A stretch of 64,000 nucleotides of DNA from Ephemerocybe angulata. Its lineage: Eukaryota; Basidiomycota; Agaricomycetes; Agaricales; Psathyrellaceae. A program made the position numbers and the translations under genes. Positions 11,000 to 25,257 of the stretch are shown here, piece after piece. Positions within the stretch are counted from its first letter, which is position 1. The number at the start of each line of letters is the position of its first letter. The notes below the pieces were generated by a model. It worked only from the letters and a program-made list of their open reading frames with translations, was not told the origin of the DNA and searched no databases. The stretch is taken from contig JAACJK010000110.1 in assembly GCA_013368325.1 (NCBI GenBank), positions 930,001-994,000 on the forward strand, read 5' to 3'.

Positions 11000-13320
11000 T
11001 TCAGCATTCCCTCCCTTCCTCCCTCATTTCCCCCTTTCCATTGCTGCCTCTTCACTTCGCTCACACTCGCCTCCAGCCCTCCTCATCGTGCTGTACACGC
11101 CGCCGTCGTCGTCTCCCACAGCGACCTCGCCAGGTAAGCCCTCCCTCCCTCGTCGCACACCGCCCTCCGCTCATCGTCACCTCCCGTTCTCTTTCCATCC
11201 CAGCGCACCCACGCAACCCATCTTCGATCCACTGCCGCCCTCGTCGTCATCGTCATCGCACACAACAAACTCTCCCTATCGTAAGCCCCTCTGCCATCGC
11301 GTCCTCGCTCGCTTGCTCGCGCTCATCACGAGGTCGTCGCGTAGGTCTGTTTATCGACCCGCTTGCTCGGCTGCCGTTCGCCCACATATACTCCGCGTCG
11401 CTTCTTCCTCGCTTTGCCTCTCTTCCCACCACCACCATATTCCTCCTTCCTTCCCTCCCTCTCGTCGTCGTTGGTGATGTGCTTGGGTATTTCGTCGTTG
11501 TTGACGACGACGTCTGCAGGTGAGTACGGCGTCCCCTCGTTGCGGTTGGGGTAGTTCGCTGACATGGGTATCCTCGGTGCAGGACTTTGTGCTCGCCGTG
11601 TGCGGAGGCGAGTGCGCCAGCTGGGGTGCAGGGAGGCGTTCTGACAGCTTCGGCAGGATTCGAAAAGGTCGAGGAGGACGTCGAGCATGACGAGCTCGTC
11701 GGCTAGCCAGAGCCCGTCGTCGTTGGCCGTGAGGTGAGTCCGCGAATTTCTGCGCCGGAGTCGCATGCTGACGGTCTTGAGCATCAAGACGACCGTGAAG
11801 TGGAGCCGACGTCGTCCCATCCTCTTCCTTCGGCCCGTCGTCGCCGTCGGGGCCGCGCTGCAATACGCCGTTGTCGTCGAGGTAGGTGAGTACGACCTGT
11901 CTTGTTGCGGCTTCGCTGATGGGCTTGTTCGGCGTGCAGGACGTTGTGCTCGTCGTCTGCGACTGGGAAGGGAGGCGAGTGCGCCGTTGGGTCTTGCTCG
12001 TGTGGGGATGCGTGCTCACGGTTTGGAAGGGTTTCGGGAGGGTTTGGAGGACGACGAGCACGACGAGCTCATCGGAAGGTCAGAGCCCGTCGTCGTCGTC
12101 GTCGTCGTCGTCGGTGTCGGCCGTTCAGTGAGTCCCCGAGCTTTCTGCGCCGGATTGGCTTGCTGACGGTGTTTGCAGGGATTCCAGACGACCGCTAGGT
12201 GGGATCGAGCTCGTCGAATCGTCAAATGGTGCGTCCGCCCTCGTCGTTGACGGTGTTGAGACCGTTGCTGATGTCCGTCGTGTTCACGCAGGGTCACGGC
12301 GGTACGTATCCCGTCGTCGTCGTGGGTCTGCGCTGGGAGGGTGGCGAGCTCGTCGTCGTCGTCGGTGGTGGTAGTCATGAGGTGCGTACGCAAGGTGTGC
12401 TTTGCGACTTGGGGTCGTGCTGACGGCGTCGGCAGGCTGTTGAGGGATCGCGATGAAATGCCGGGGCGAGGAGGTCGTCGGATGGTGCGTTTGCCGTTGT
12501 CGTTAGGGTGTTGAGCGTCTGGTTGATGTTGTGTTTGGTAGGGTGAGCAGGGGTGTTGGTTGGCGCGTGTATCGTCGTCGTCGTCGTTGCGGGCAAAGGT
12601 CTGGGCTGGCGTCGGTTTTGAGTTGAACGTGTCGGCTTTTCGATGCTGTGTATCGGTCGAGGTGAGTCTGAGTCGTTTCGTTTCGTTTACGGGCGTTGTG
12701 ACTGACCTTTCAGGATCTAGCTCGGTTCTGGACTCGGGCCTTGAAGACGTCTGGCAGACTGATTCTTGGGCGTCGCGGTTGCCGCGGCCATATAGTAGGC
12801 TTGAGAGGTGGGCTATACGAGGTACGTGAGTCTGTGAATTGGTCTGGAAGCGAGAGTTGACGTACCTTGAGCAGGTTCTGCTCGACGCCGGCCGGCCCAG
12901 TCCCAACACAACACGGAAGGATTCGCCGTCCCCGAACCATCCCTCGCGTTTCGATTCGATGCCTGGGGGTTGGATTTGTGATCTAGAGGCTGGGAGGTGT
13001 ATACCGGGTAAGTTTATCTTCGAAATATGCGTAGCGTTGAAGTTGACGTACCTACTACTAGCTCCTGACGCAGTCGAGCATGTTGCCTGGTGTTCGTGGT
13101 CGCCGATTTTCGCGCTCGGTCGAAGTTCGGATGCCGTGCGCAATCGTGAAAGCTGGTGGATTCGTTGTGGGAGGCACACCTGGGTAGGACCGATGCAACG
13201 TGAGTACTCGCTCGATACAAACAACAAATCGATACTAACGCACCTCGTAAGTCTCTACCACCACCCACTACACCACTCCATTTCGCTCTTCCCGAGCTTC
13301 GTATGTCGAGACTACGATAA
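11000..13320 (+). other. Possible intron-rich transcription unit in spacer, unit 1
   Basis: Downstream of the TATA box, plus-strand intron-like segments alternate with short exon-like pieces. Examples: GTAAGC at 11134 to CCCAG at 11203; GTAAGC at 11281 to GTAG at 11344; GTGAGT at 11520 to GTGCAG near 11575, with a GCTGAC branch site. Several later segments repeat the pattern GTGAGT...GCTGAC...GCAG. Joining exons gives only short frames, with a recurring acidic motif (VEEDVEHDELVG; LEDDEHDELIG). It may be a decayed repetitive gene or a spliced non-coding RNA. Copies lie at about 20.6-22.9 kb and 30.2-32.5 kb. Confidence 0.35.
12089..12111. repeat. (GTC)n trinucleotide run
   Basis: Seven to eight GTC triplets inside a 1.5 kb tract rich in GTC/GAC; the same run is at about 21682-21704. 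Confidence 0.85.
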
Positions 13321-14213
13321 CCGGTAAGCATCGAGCCCGATTTGTAGTGGATGGACGGCTGACCTTGTATGCGCGCGCCAGTTAAACACCGAGAGCCTGC
13401 GAGTACGGGATATGCGGAGGATCGTGGGAGAGTGAGCGAAGGAAGGGGGGGAGAGGCGAAGGGACGGATCCAAGAGGGAGAGAGAGAGCGTCGCAGCCCA
13501 GACGGCCTCGCTAGGAGGGAAAGCGAGCGACGGTCGATGGCGCAGAGGCAGGCGCGTGGCGATCCAGGGAGCGGCGTCGATGGGCGTGTGTGTGTGTGTC
13601 TGTAGCGTAGCGTAGCATACGAATCGATGCACGATCATCCCTCCCCAAGCGCTATGGGGGGCCGGGCATAGTGTCGGACGCTCTGAGCCCGCCCGTCTCA
13701 TCGTGTGGTGGGTGGAAGCTTAATGAGGTTGAGCGAAGAGCGGCGGGGGCGCGCTCGACGCGAGGCTGTACACGTGATCCTGTGGCTGCCAAACAGCCGC
13801 AACGCTGGACGGGCCGCAGGCGGTCCGAGGCGTTCGGACTTTCGGTTGAGGAGGGTTGGCTCCGTCCGCAGGATGCTTGTTTCGTCGGTGTGAAGAGGGG
13901 TGCACGATAGCATAGACCTGGATTCAGTAGGCGAAGATCCGGTGAAATAGTCGTAGCCTCGACTGAACTGCAACGAATTTCGCGGAGGACAGGGAAAAAG
14001 ACGCCCCTATATTACTAAACCCATCAGATCATTCCTCGTGTTTCCCCTGGGTTTCCTCCGTACCGTCATCCTCGAACTTCTGCCTTTACGTTCTCTGCTC
14101 GAAGCCTCTTAGACCGACCACACACTCATCGCACCTTACGCGCACGGAAAAGCTGCTGCGACATTGGCCCGCACCGACGACACCCCGCATCGCACCCCGC
14201 ATCATCGTCGACG

Positions 14214-15663
<1,450 letters not shown>

Positions 15664-18600
15664 ATTTCCTTTTGCAGGCAGAGAATTGCCTAATGGAGGC
15701 AAAAAGACGAAAAAAATCGCAAGTTTTTTGCTTCAGACCGTCGGGTGCAGGTGCGTAGGTTCGGGGTAATGCATTCCGTTTATTCAAGGCCGAAGCGTGT
15801 CTACTACAGGGCGGTCTACGTGACTACGGGGCTATCTACGTGTCTACGGGCGGCGACGATCACCAAGTCTAAAATCGAACGACGAGCCGGAAAGGAGACA
15901 GCAAAACTCACCTGGGTCCATTTGCCCACACCCTGTTTCATCGTAGAAACTATCTGCGCGGAGGTACTGCAAGGAGAGAGTATGACGTAGGGGATGGAGA
16001 GGGAAGCAGCAGGGCAGAGGAATGGATGCGGACATGACGGCAAGCATAACGGACGTGCACAGGGGCAGACGGGCAGCAAGGATAGCGGGATGGAGTGTCA
16101 TGAAGTGCACCAGGGTATTTATACTCCAACGGTGCTGTGACTTGAGGAAACTGACGTGTAGTCACGTCCCCGCTCATTACCTAGTTCGCCTCCGTTCACT
16201 GACTAGCTCGACGCCAAGGTCAACTCCTCTCCGCTTACCAAATATTGCTCGCTTCGGTCTCTATACCTCGCTACGGTACGTACCTCGTTGCACCTCCCTC
16301 TCCTTTCTGTCCTCTTTACTCTCATATTCCCCCACTGGTCCTGGGGTAATATGGTGGTCAAGAGTGCTAGAAAGGAGTAGAGGGATTCCTGACCTTCCCT
16401 CAGGACTCCTACAAACTGCCCTTTGCTTCGCGTTCCGCCTTCGCTTCGCTTTCCGACTTCGCTTCCGGTACCTCCGTGACATGATAGATTCCGTTACCGC
16501 CGCCGGTGCGCCTCCATTCCCAATTTCTATTCCTCCTCTCATCGCGACTTTGCTCATTCCTTACCTAGGCCTTCATGGATGGCTCTGTATCTACGTAGAA
16601 ATGAATACATGAGAGACAGGGTGTTCCATTGTTTTAGATAGTACATATCTCGCTAGAATAGAGAAGTACCGCATTGCCTCAATACAATTAAGTAATGCAT
16701 CTCGGAAGCGCCGCGCCTGCTCGGTTTACCCATAATTCGATCACACTTTCGCGCCTCGTTCCAGATGCTTCTCCGCCTTGGCGGACTACTCCAATCATCG
16801 TACCATGCTCTGCTGCCAATACCTCCGTTCGACCGACTTCTCACACGGCAACATTCGCCTCGTCACATCGTTCTTTGGGTATACGACTATATTCCTATCC
16901 ATATTCACTTTCTCTGTGCTACGCAAGGCCATCCCACCAGAGACGCACCGCTCGCCGGACGCGTTTCTGTTGCTATACATTCGCTCAAATCCTACCATTT
17001 TCACCCTTCGCCATCACCAGCCTTCGCAACATTGAACAGACATCCCGCTCGCGGGATCCATTTTTGTTGCTATATCGACATTCCAAGTTCCCTATGGTGC
17101 GCCAGAATCCACTCTCCCCTTGCTCGCTGACAGATTGAGGGCTTCGCCTTCCGTTGCCAACAGACGTCATGAAGCTCGCTCGCCGGAACTCGTTCTGTCG
17201 TGATTTCGCTACTTCAATCGGCACTCCAACGCCCCGCTCGACACACAGTCACACACTCAAGACTCGAAGGCTAAACGGTACGCCTGTGGCTTTAACTGCC
17301 GACTCAATATCGATTGACTTGCTCGCCGGAAGAAAATCTGTTGTGTCTTCGTCATCCACGGCACTTTCAAAGGGTCAGAGTTTTGCACTCATTCGCCTCC
17401 ACTTGCCGGCTCACCTCCCACCTTTCCACCCAGAACCTCGATTCCCACAATCCCGAATTTTCAAGAACGTGCGTATCACCCTCTCTACTCACAACCGATT
17501 TGTCTGACTGCTTTCTCCTCAACTCAGGATCCCCATAGTGCCTCGCTCGCCGGAAGAAATTCTGTTGCGGCTTTGTCATCTTGGGTGCTTTGACAGGTGA
17601 GCATCCTTCTTCGCTTTCGTCCCAGTCTGCTCGCTCATGCCCATTTAGGTTGTACGCAAATATTTGTTCGCAGAACGTACGTCCCATCTCCTTCCTTCTC
17701 GCATGCTGACACCCCATTTTCCCCTCAGGCGGCTCTCCGCTTGCCGGAAACATTTATGTTGTGCCTTCGTCGTTCCGTGGGCCTTCACAGGTGAGTTCTC
17801 TTCTTCGGATCCCCAGGCCTGTCACTAAATTGTCGTTAGAATTTAGACTTTTAGGTGACAACTAGGTTCTCGGTACGTCATTCTCGTACCTTTGTGTCCA
17901 TTGCGAGGGTTCTGACGCCATCCCGTAGACTTTTCAATTCACTCAGACACCTCCACCATCCGGTACGTGACGCAGTCGCCTCTCGCCCAGATTGGATATG
18001 TTGCTCACCGGATTCATTTCCATATAGACTTTACCAAGCGAAGCACACGCAAAGCGTGCTTCGCTTGATATCTGCGCTCATCTGAGGAAACGCGCCCTGT
18101 GGATCATCGCGGCAAGCGCGCATTCGGCGTAGTCCTCAACTATGCCGCGAGGAGCCTTGCTGGTACGTTATCCTTTCATTCTATATCCAAATTGAACCTA
18201 TTGCTCACCGGACTCATTTCTATACAGACTTTACCGAACGCCGTCGCCCGGCAACCGCGCTCCTTCCGCGCCCGTTTGAAGAGACACACGTTCGATCACC
18301 GTGACAAGCCCGTGTTCGGTTTTCCGTTTACCTTGGCTCCCCAACTCGGACGCGAGACCAGGAACCGGATGAGCAAACGTAGAGAGATACTGACGTACAT
18401 ACGTACGACATTTGAGTTGAAAGGCTGCGATCAGGCTGGTTACTCGGCAGGCACGTTATGCGCGAGCGCCGCCTGAACCGAATTGGGCGCCTATTTCGAT
18501 CACGGATGCTCTGGGCCCAGATAGGTATCTGGTCAATTTCTGGACTTGAATAGTCTTCATACGGCACTGGATATAAGTAGGGTACCATTGAATAGCTTCG

Positions 18601-21600
18601 GAGTACCAGTCCGAGCAAGTCATACGAGTGCCGCCGCGCCGCTTTCTGGCTGGGGCCCGTGCGCGACCGCCGCCGGAGAGATATCCAGTCCATTTGTGAC
18701 TGTCTGAGCTACCTAGATATTGCTCTATCGCACCAAACTCTTACTTTACAGTTACAAAACATGAAAAAAATTTGGTGTCACATTTCCGTGGTGCGGTCCG
18801 CCAGAGATGATTGAACCTGTTCAGTCATGCCCAATCCGCCGCGTATGTAGGTTTTTCATTCAAGTTGACGACGGGGCCGAGTTCTCGAGGGTAATTACAT
18901 TTCACTAACATTGAAGTATAGAGATCCATCACGGAATAGCAGTGCTGCATGCTACTCGTATCCGGGAAGACCGTCGCATCGAAAACATTCGCACAGAGTG
19001 CATTTTATAGTTTGATCCCCCGGCTCGCCTCCCTGGCGGACTTTGCGCACGACATTCTCTGGCATGTATGTCCCATACAAACACGCACACTAGATAGTAG
19101 CACATGTACGTACTGTCCTGTATTGCTTCGTATACCAGCAACGCGTTTCCAATCGCAAGACTCCACCATGGCTCATTGACCCAATCGCTTCACACCCCGT
19201 CCACCCCAAACCCACTATCCGACATCCCGCACATCTCCATTCCCCGTTCCCCGGCTCACAGGTATGTACGTACGCACATAACTCGGCTCCACAGGCCAAG
19301 CCAACACCCATCCAAGCGCACACTCGGCGCTCTAACTTCGGATCTCCGAAGGTACTCTGGACATTGCAGTTGCACAAACCACAATACATTACAAGCAAAT
19401 CCCGACGCCTTTGCGTCTGAACTCGTAGCTAAAAGTGCGCCAGACGGTAGTAGGAGCGTGGAAAAGTGATATAGGGGTGTTTTGGTACGATATCGTAGCG
19501 AAATGAGAGCGCGATCTGCGAAATCGCGGGTAAGCGCTTAATCGCGTTTTGGGCGCTTATCTCTTAAAATGCGTAATCCACCACGATCTCATGCTCAGAC
19601 TACCTGAAAAAGCTCAGACTACCTCTCTCAGTCTGTCCCTCAAATTTTCTAGCCCTCAGGTTTACGATCCTCCTGCAGAAAACAACACAGTTCAAGTTGC
19701 ATTTCTGCACTTCCCCGCGCCATCCCGCACCTCCCTACACCCGCCGAACACACTCTTGCGTTCTCAGACGATTATGGCACACAGTCGTGGGTACCGAGTT
19801 GCGTGTGACAGGTGTGGGCGGTACCGAGGATGGAAGCTGGCGTTGTGAAGGTGCGCTGAGCTCGGGAGGGGATTGGGAGAAGGTGATGAATGAACGTACT
19901 TACGGTGCAGAGATGGTCGTTACGTTCCCCGTCGTTTTCGTGTGTTGGGGTAATTATGGAGGTCTGGGTATGGCTTGGCATGAGTTGCTGGAGGTGTGTC
20001 GTGAGCGGATTTGGGGGATGGTGGATTGGTGGGTGGGACTTGGTAATTTTAGTGTTGCGCGGGTTCATAGACCTGCACACGCATTTTGAACGCACCGACA
20101 CTCCGTAGAAACATATGTCTGACTTTGGATATCTCAAGGGATTGCTCATAATATACTACGCATACCCTTCGACGACGCCTCTCCATCCACTCGTCCTCTC
20201 GCCGACATTCACAACCTCAATCCTTCAAACCGCTCACAACCCCGGTGTTCCCTTCCCCCGTGTACCCCATCGCACACTCCCACCCATGCAACAAACCGGA
20301 CATGGAATTCGGCTCCGGCTCGCCTTGGCACCCCCACAAATCTAATTCCCTGACAGCCCCTCGCCTTCTAGTGCCGTTGCATAGGCGTCGAGTCGAGTTC
20401 TGCTTGCAGCATAACACGCTAAACGCGCAAAATACGGAATAGGTGTAAAAATAGGTATATTGGGATTGGGCCGGGGCGTACGGTACATGTTCGGATGGTA
20501 TGGATATGGGAGACGGAGATCTGGTCGATCTGCAGGAGTCTGGATTCGGATGGGGGGAGGGGGATATATAAGGAGGACGCACCGAGGTTCTATTCAGCAT
20601 TCCCTCCCTTCCTCCCTCATTTCCCCCTTTCCATTGCTGCCTCTTCACTTCGCTCACACTCGCCTCCAGCCCTCCTCATCGTGCTGTACACGCCGCCGTC
20701 GTCGTCTCCCACAGCGACCTCGCCAGGTAAGCCCTCCCTCCCTCGTCGCACACCGCCCTCCGCTCATCGTCACCTCCCGTTCTCTTTCCATCCCAGCGCA
20801 CCCACGCAACCCATCTTCGATCCACTGCCGCCCTCGTCGTCATCGTCATCGCACACAACAAACTCTCCCTATCGTAAGCCCCTCTGCCATCGCGTCCTCG
20901 CTCGCTTGCTCGCGCTCATCACGAGGTCGTCGCGTAGGTCTGTTTATCGACCCGCTTGCTCGGCTGCCGTTCGCCCACATATACTCCGCGTCGCTTCTTC
21001 CTCGCTTTGCCTCTCTTCCCACCACCACCATATTCCTCCTTCCTTCCCTCCCTCTCGTCGTCGTTGGTGATGTGCTTGGGTATTTCGTCGTTGTTGACGA
21101 CGACGTCTGCAGGTGAGTACGGCGTCCCCTCGTTGCGGTTGGGGTAGTTCGCTGACATGGGTATCCTCGGTGCAGGACTTTGTGCTCGCCGTGTGCGGAG
21201 GCGAGTGCGCCAGCTGGGGTGCAGGGAGGCGTTCTGACAGCTTCGGCAGGATTCGAAAAGGTCGAGGAGGACGTCGAGCATGACGAGCTCGTCGGCTAGC
21301 CAGAGCCCGTCGTCGTTGGCCGTGAGGTGAGTCCGCGAATTTCTGCGCCGGAGTCGCATGCTGACGGTCTTGAGCATCAAGACGACCGTGAAGTGGAGCC
21401 GACGTCGTCCCATCCTCTTCCTTCGGCCCGTCGTCGCCGTCGGGGCCGCGCTGCAATACGCCGTTGTCGTCGAGGTAGGTGAGTACGACCTGTCTTGTTG
21501 CGGCTTCGCTGATGGGCTTGTTCGGCGTGCAGGACGTTGTGCTCGTCGTCTGCGACTGGGAAGGGAGGCGAGTGCGCCGTTGGGTCTTGCTCGTGTGGGG

Positions 21601-23239
21601 ATGCGTGCTCACGGTTTGGAAGGGTTTCGGGAGGGTTTGGAGGACGACGAGCACGACGAGCTCATCGGAAGGTCAGAGCCCGTCGTCGTCGTCGTCGTCG
21701 TCGTCGGTGTCGGCCGTTCAGTGAGTCCCCGAGCTTTCTGCGCCGGATTGGCTTGCTGACGGTGTTTGCAGGGATTCCAGACGACCGCTAGGTGGGATCG
21801 AGCTCGTCGAATCGTCAAATGGTGCGTCCGCCCTCGTCGTTGACGGTGTTGAGACCGTTGCTGATGTCCGTCGTGTTCACGCAGGGTCACGGCGGTACGT
21901 ATCCCGTCGTCGTCGTGGGTCTGCGCTGGGAGGGTGGCGAGCTCGTCGTCGTCGTCGGTGGTGGTAGTCATGAGGTGCGTACGCAAGGTGTGCTTTGCGA
22001 CTTGGGGTCGTGCTGACGGCGTCGGCAGGCTGTTGAGGGATCGCGATGAAATGCCGGGGCGAGGAGGTCGTCGGATGGTGCGTTTGCCGTTGTCGTTAGG
22101 GTGTTGAGCGTCTGGTTGATGTTGTGTTTGGTAGGGTGAGCAGGGGTGTTGGTTGGCGCGTGTATCGTCGTCGTCGTCGTTGCGGGCAAAGGTCTGGGCT
22201 GGCGTCGGTTTTGAGTTGAACGTGTCGGCTTTTCGATGCTGTGTATCGGTCGAGGTGAGTCTGAGTCGTTTCGTTTCGTTTACGGGCGTTGTGACTGACC
22301 TTTCAGGATCTAGCTCGGTTCTGGACTCGGGCCTTGAAGACGTCTGGCAGACTGATTCTTGGGCGTCGCGGTTGCCGCGGCCATATAGTAGGCTTGAGAG
22401 GTGGGCTATACGAGGTACGTGAGTCTGTGAATTGGTCTGGAAGCGAGAGTTGACGTACCTTGAGCAGGTTCTGCTCGACGCCGGCCGGCCCAGTCCCAAC
22501 ACAACACGGAAGGATTCGCCGTCCCCGAACCATCCCTCGCGTTTCGATTCGATGCCTGGGGGTTGGATTTGTGATCTAGAGGCTGGGAGGTGTATACCGG
22601 GTAAGTTTATCTTCGAAATATGCGTAGCGTTGAAGTTGACGTACCTACTACTAGCTCCTGACGCAGTCGAGCATGTTGCCTGGTGTTCGTGGTCGCCGAT
22701 TTTCGCGCTCGGTCGAAGTTCGGATGCCGTGCGCAATCGTGAAAGCTGGTGGATTCGTTGTGGGAGGCACACCTGGGTAGGACCGATGCAACGTGAGTAC
22801 TCGCTCGATACAAACAACAAATCGATACTAACGCACCTCGTAAGTCTCTACCACCACCCACTACACCACTCCATTTCGCTCTTCCCGAGCTTCGTATGTC
22901 GAGACTACGATAACCGGTAAGCATCGAGCCCGATTTGTAGTGGATGGACGGCTGACCTTGTATGCGCGCGCCAGTTAAACACCGAGAGCCTGCGAGTACG
23001 GGATATGCGGAGGATCGTGGGAGAGTGAGCGAAGGAAGGGGGGGGAGAGGCGAAGGGACGGATCCAAGAGGGAGAGAGAGAGCGTCGCAGCCCAGACGGC
23101 CTCGCTAGGAGGGAAAGCGAGCGACGGTCGATGGCGCAGAGGCAGGCGCGTGGCGATCCAGGGAGCGGCGTCGATGGGCGTGTGTGTGTGTGTCTGTAGC
23201 GTAGCGTAGCATACGAATCGATGCACGATCATCCCTCCC
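15664..23239. other. Spacer of duplicon unit 2
   Basis: 7.6 kb equivalent to 4589-13645 without the CACTA element. Contents: minus-strand exon-like block 15912-15966, F-box-helix motifs about 17.18-17.79 kb, hairpin 18036-18066, TATA box 20565-20571, intron-rich GTC/GAC-rich segment 20.6-22.9 kb, and a GT-repeat/GTAGC tract just before unit 3. No intact gene is supported. Confidence 0.6.
20565..20571 (+). promoter_or_regulatory. TATA box of spacer transcription unit, unit 2
   Basis: TATATAA, same context as 10972-10978. Confidence 0.5.
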
Positions 23240-23807
23240 CAAGCGCTATGGGGGGCCGGGCATAGTGTCGGACGCTCTGAGCCCGCCCGTCTCATCGTGT
23301 GGTGGGTGGAAGCTTAATGAGGTTGAGCGAAGAGCGGCGGGGGCGCGCTCGACGCGAGGCTGTACACGTGATCCTGTGGCTGCCAAACAGCCGCAACGCT
23401 GGACGGGCCGCAGGCGGTCCGAGGCGTTCGGACTTTCGGTTGAGGAGGGTTGGCTCCGTCCGCAGGATGCTTGTTTCGTCGGTGTGAAGAGGGGTGCACG
23501 ATAGCATAGACCTGGATTCAGTAGGCGAAGATCCGGTGAAATAGTCGTAGCCTCGACTGAACTGCAACGAATTTCGCGGAGGACAGGGAAAAAGACGCCC
23601 CTATATTACTAAACCCATCAGATCATTCCTCGTGTTTCCCCTGGGTTTCCTCCGTACCGTCATCCTCGAACTTCTGCCTTTACGTTCTCTGCTCGAAGCC
23701 TCTTAGACCGACCACACACTCATCGCACCTTACGCGCACGGAAAAGCTGCTGCGACATTGGCCCGCACCGACGACACCCCGCATCGCACCCCGCATCATC
23801 GTCGACG

Positions 23808-25257
<1,450 letters not shown>

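Larger units (their letters stand above)
4589..13645. other. Spacer of duplicon unit 1
   Basis: About 9 kb between truncated SNF1 copy 1 and the promoter of copy 2, with no convincing intact protein gene. It holds a small minus-strand exon-like block (4837-4891), a CACTA element (6098-7513), a series of exon-like F-box-helix motifs (7.6-8.2 kb), short inverted repeats (8445-8475 and about 9915-9965), a TATA-headed intron-rich segment (10.97-13.3 kb) and GTC repeats. Long open frames in the GTC-rich part are low complexity and are not kept in the diverged third spacer. Confidence 0.6.

Noticed and set aside
12016..13227. 403-codon minus-strand open frame in spacer 1, and its twin at 21609-22820
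   Set aside because: Low-complexity reading of GAC/GTC repeats. It is intact only in the nearly identical recent copies and is broken into short pieces in the diverged third spacer.
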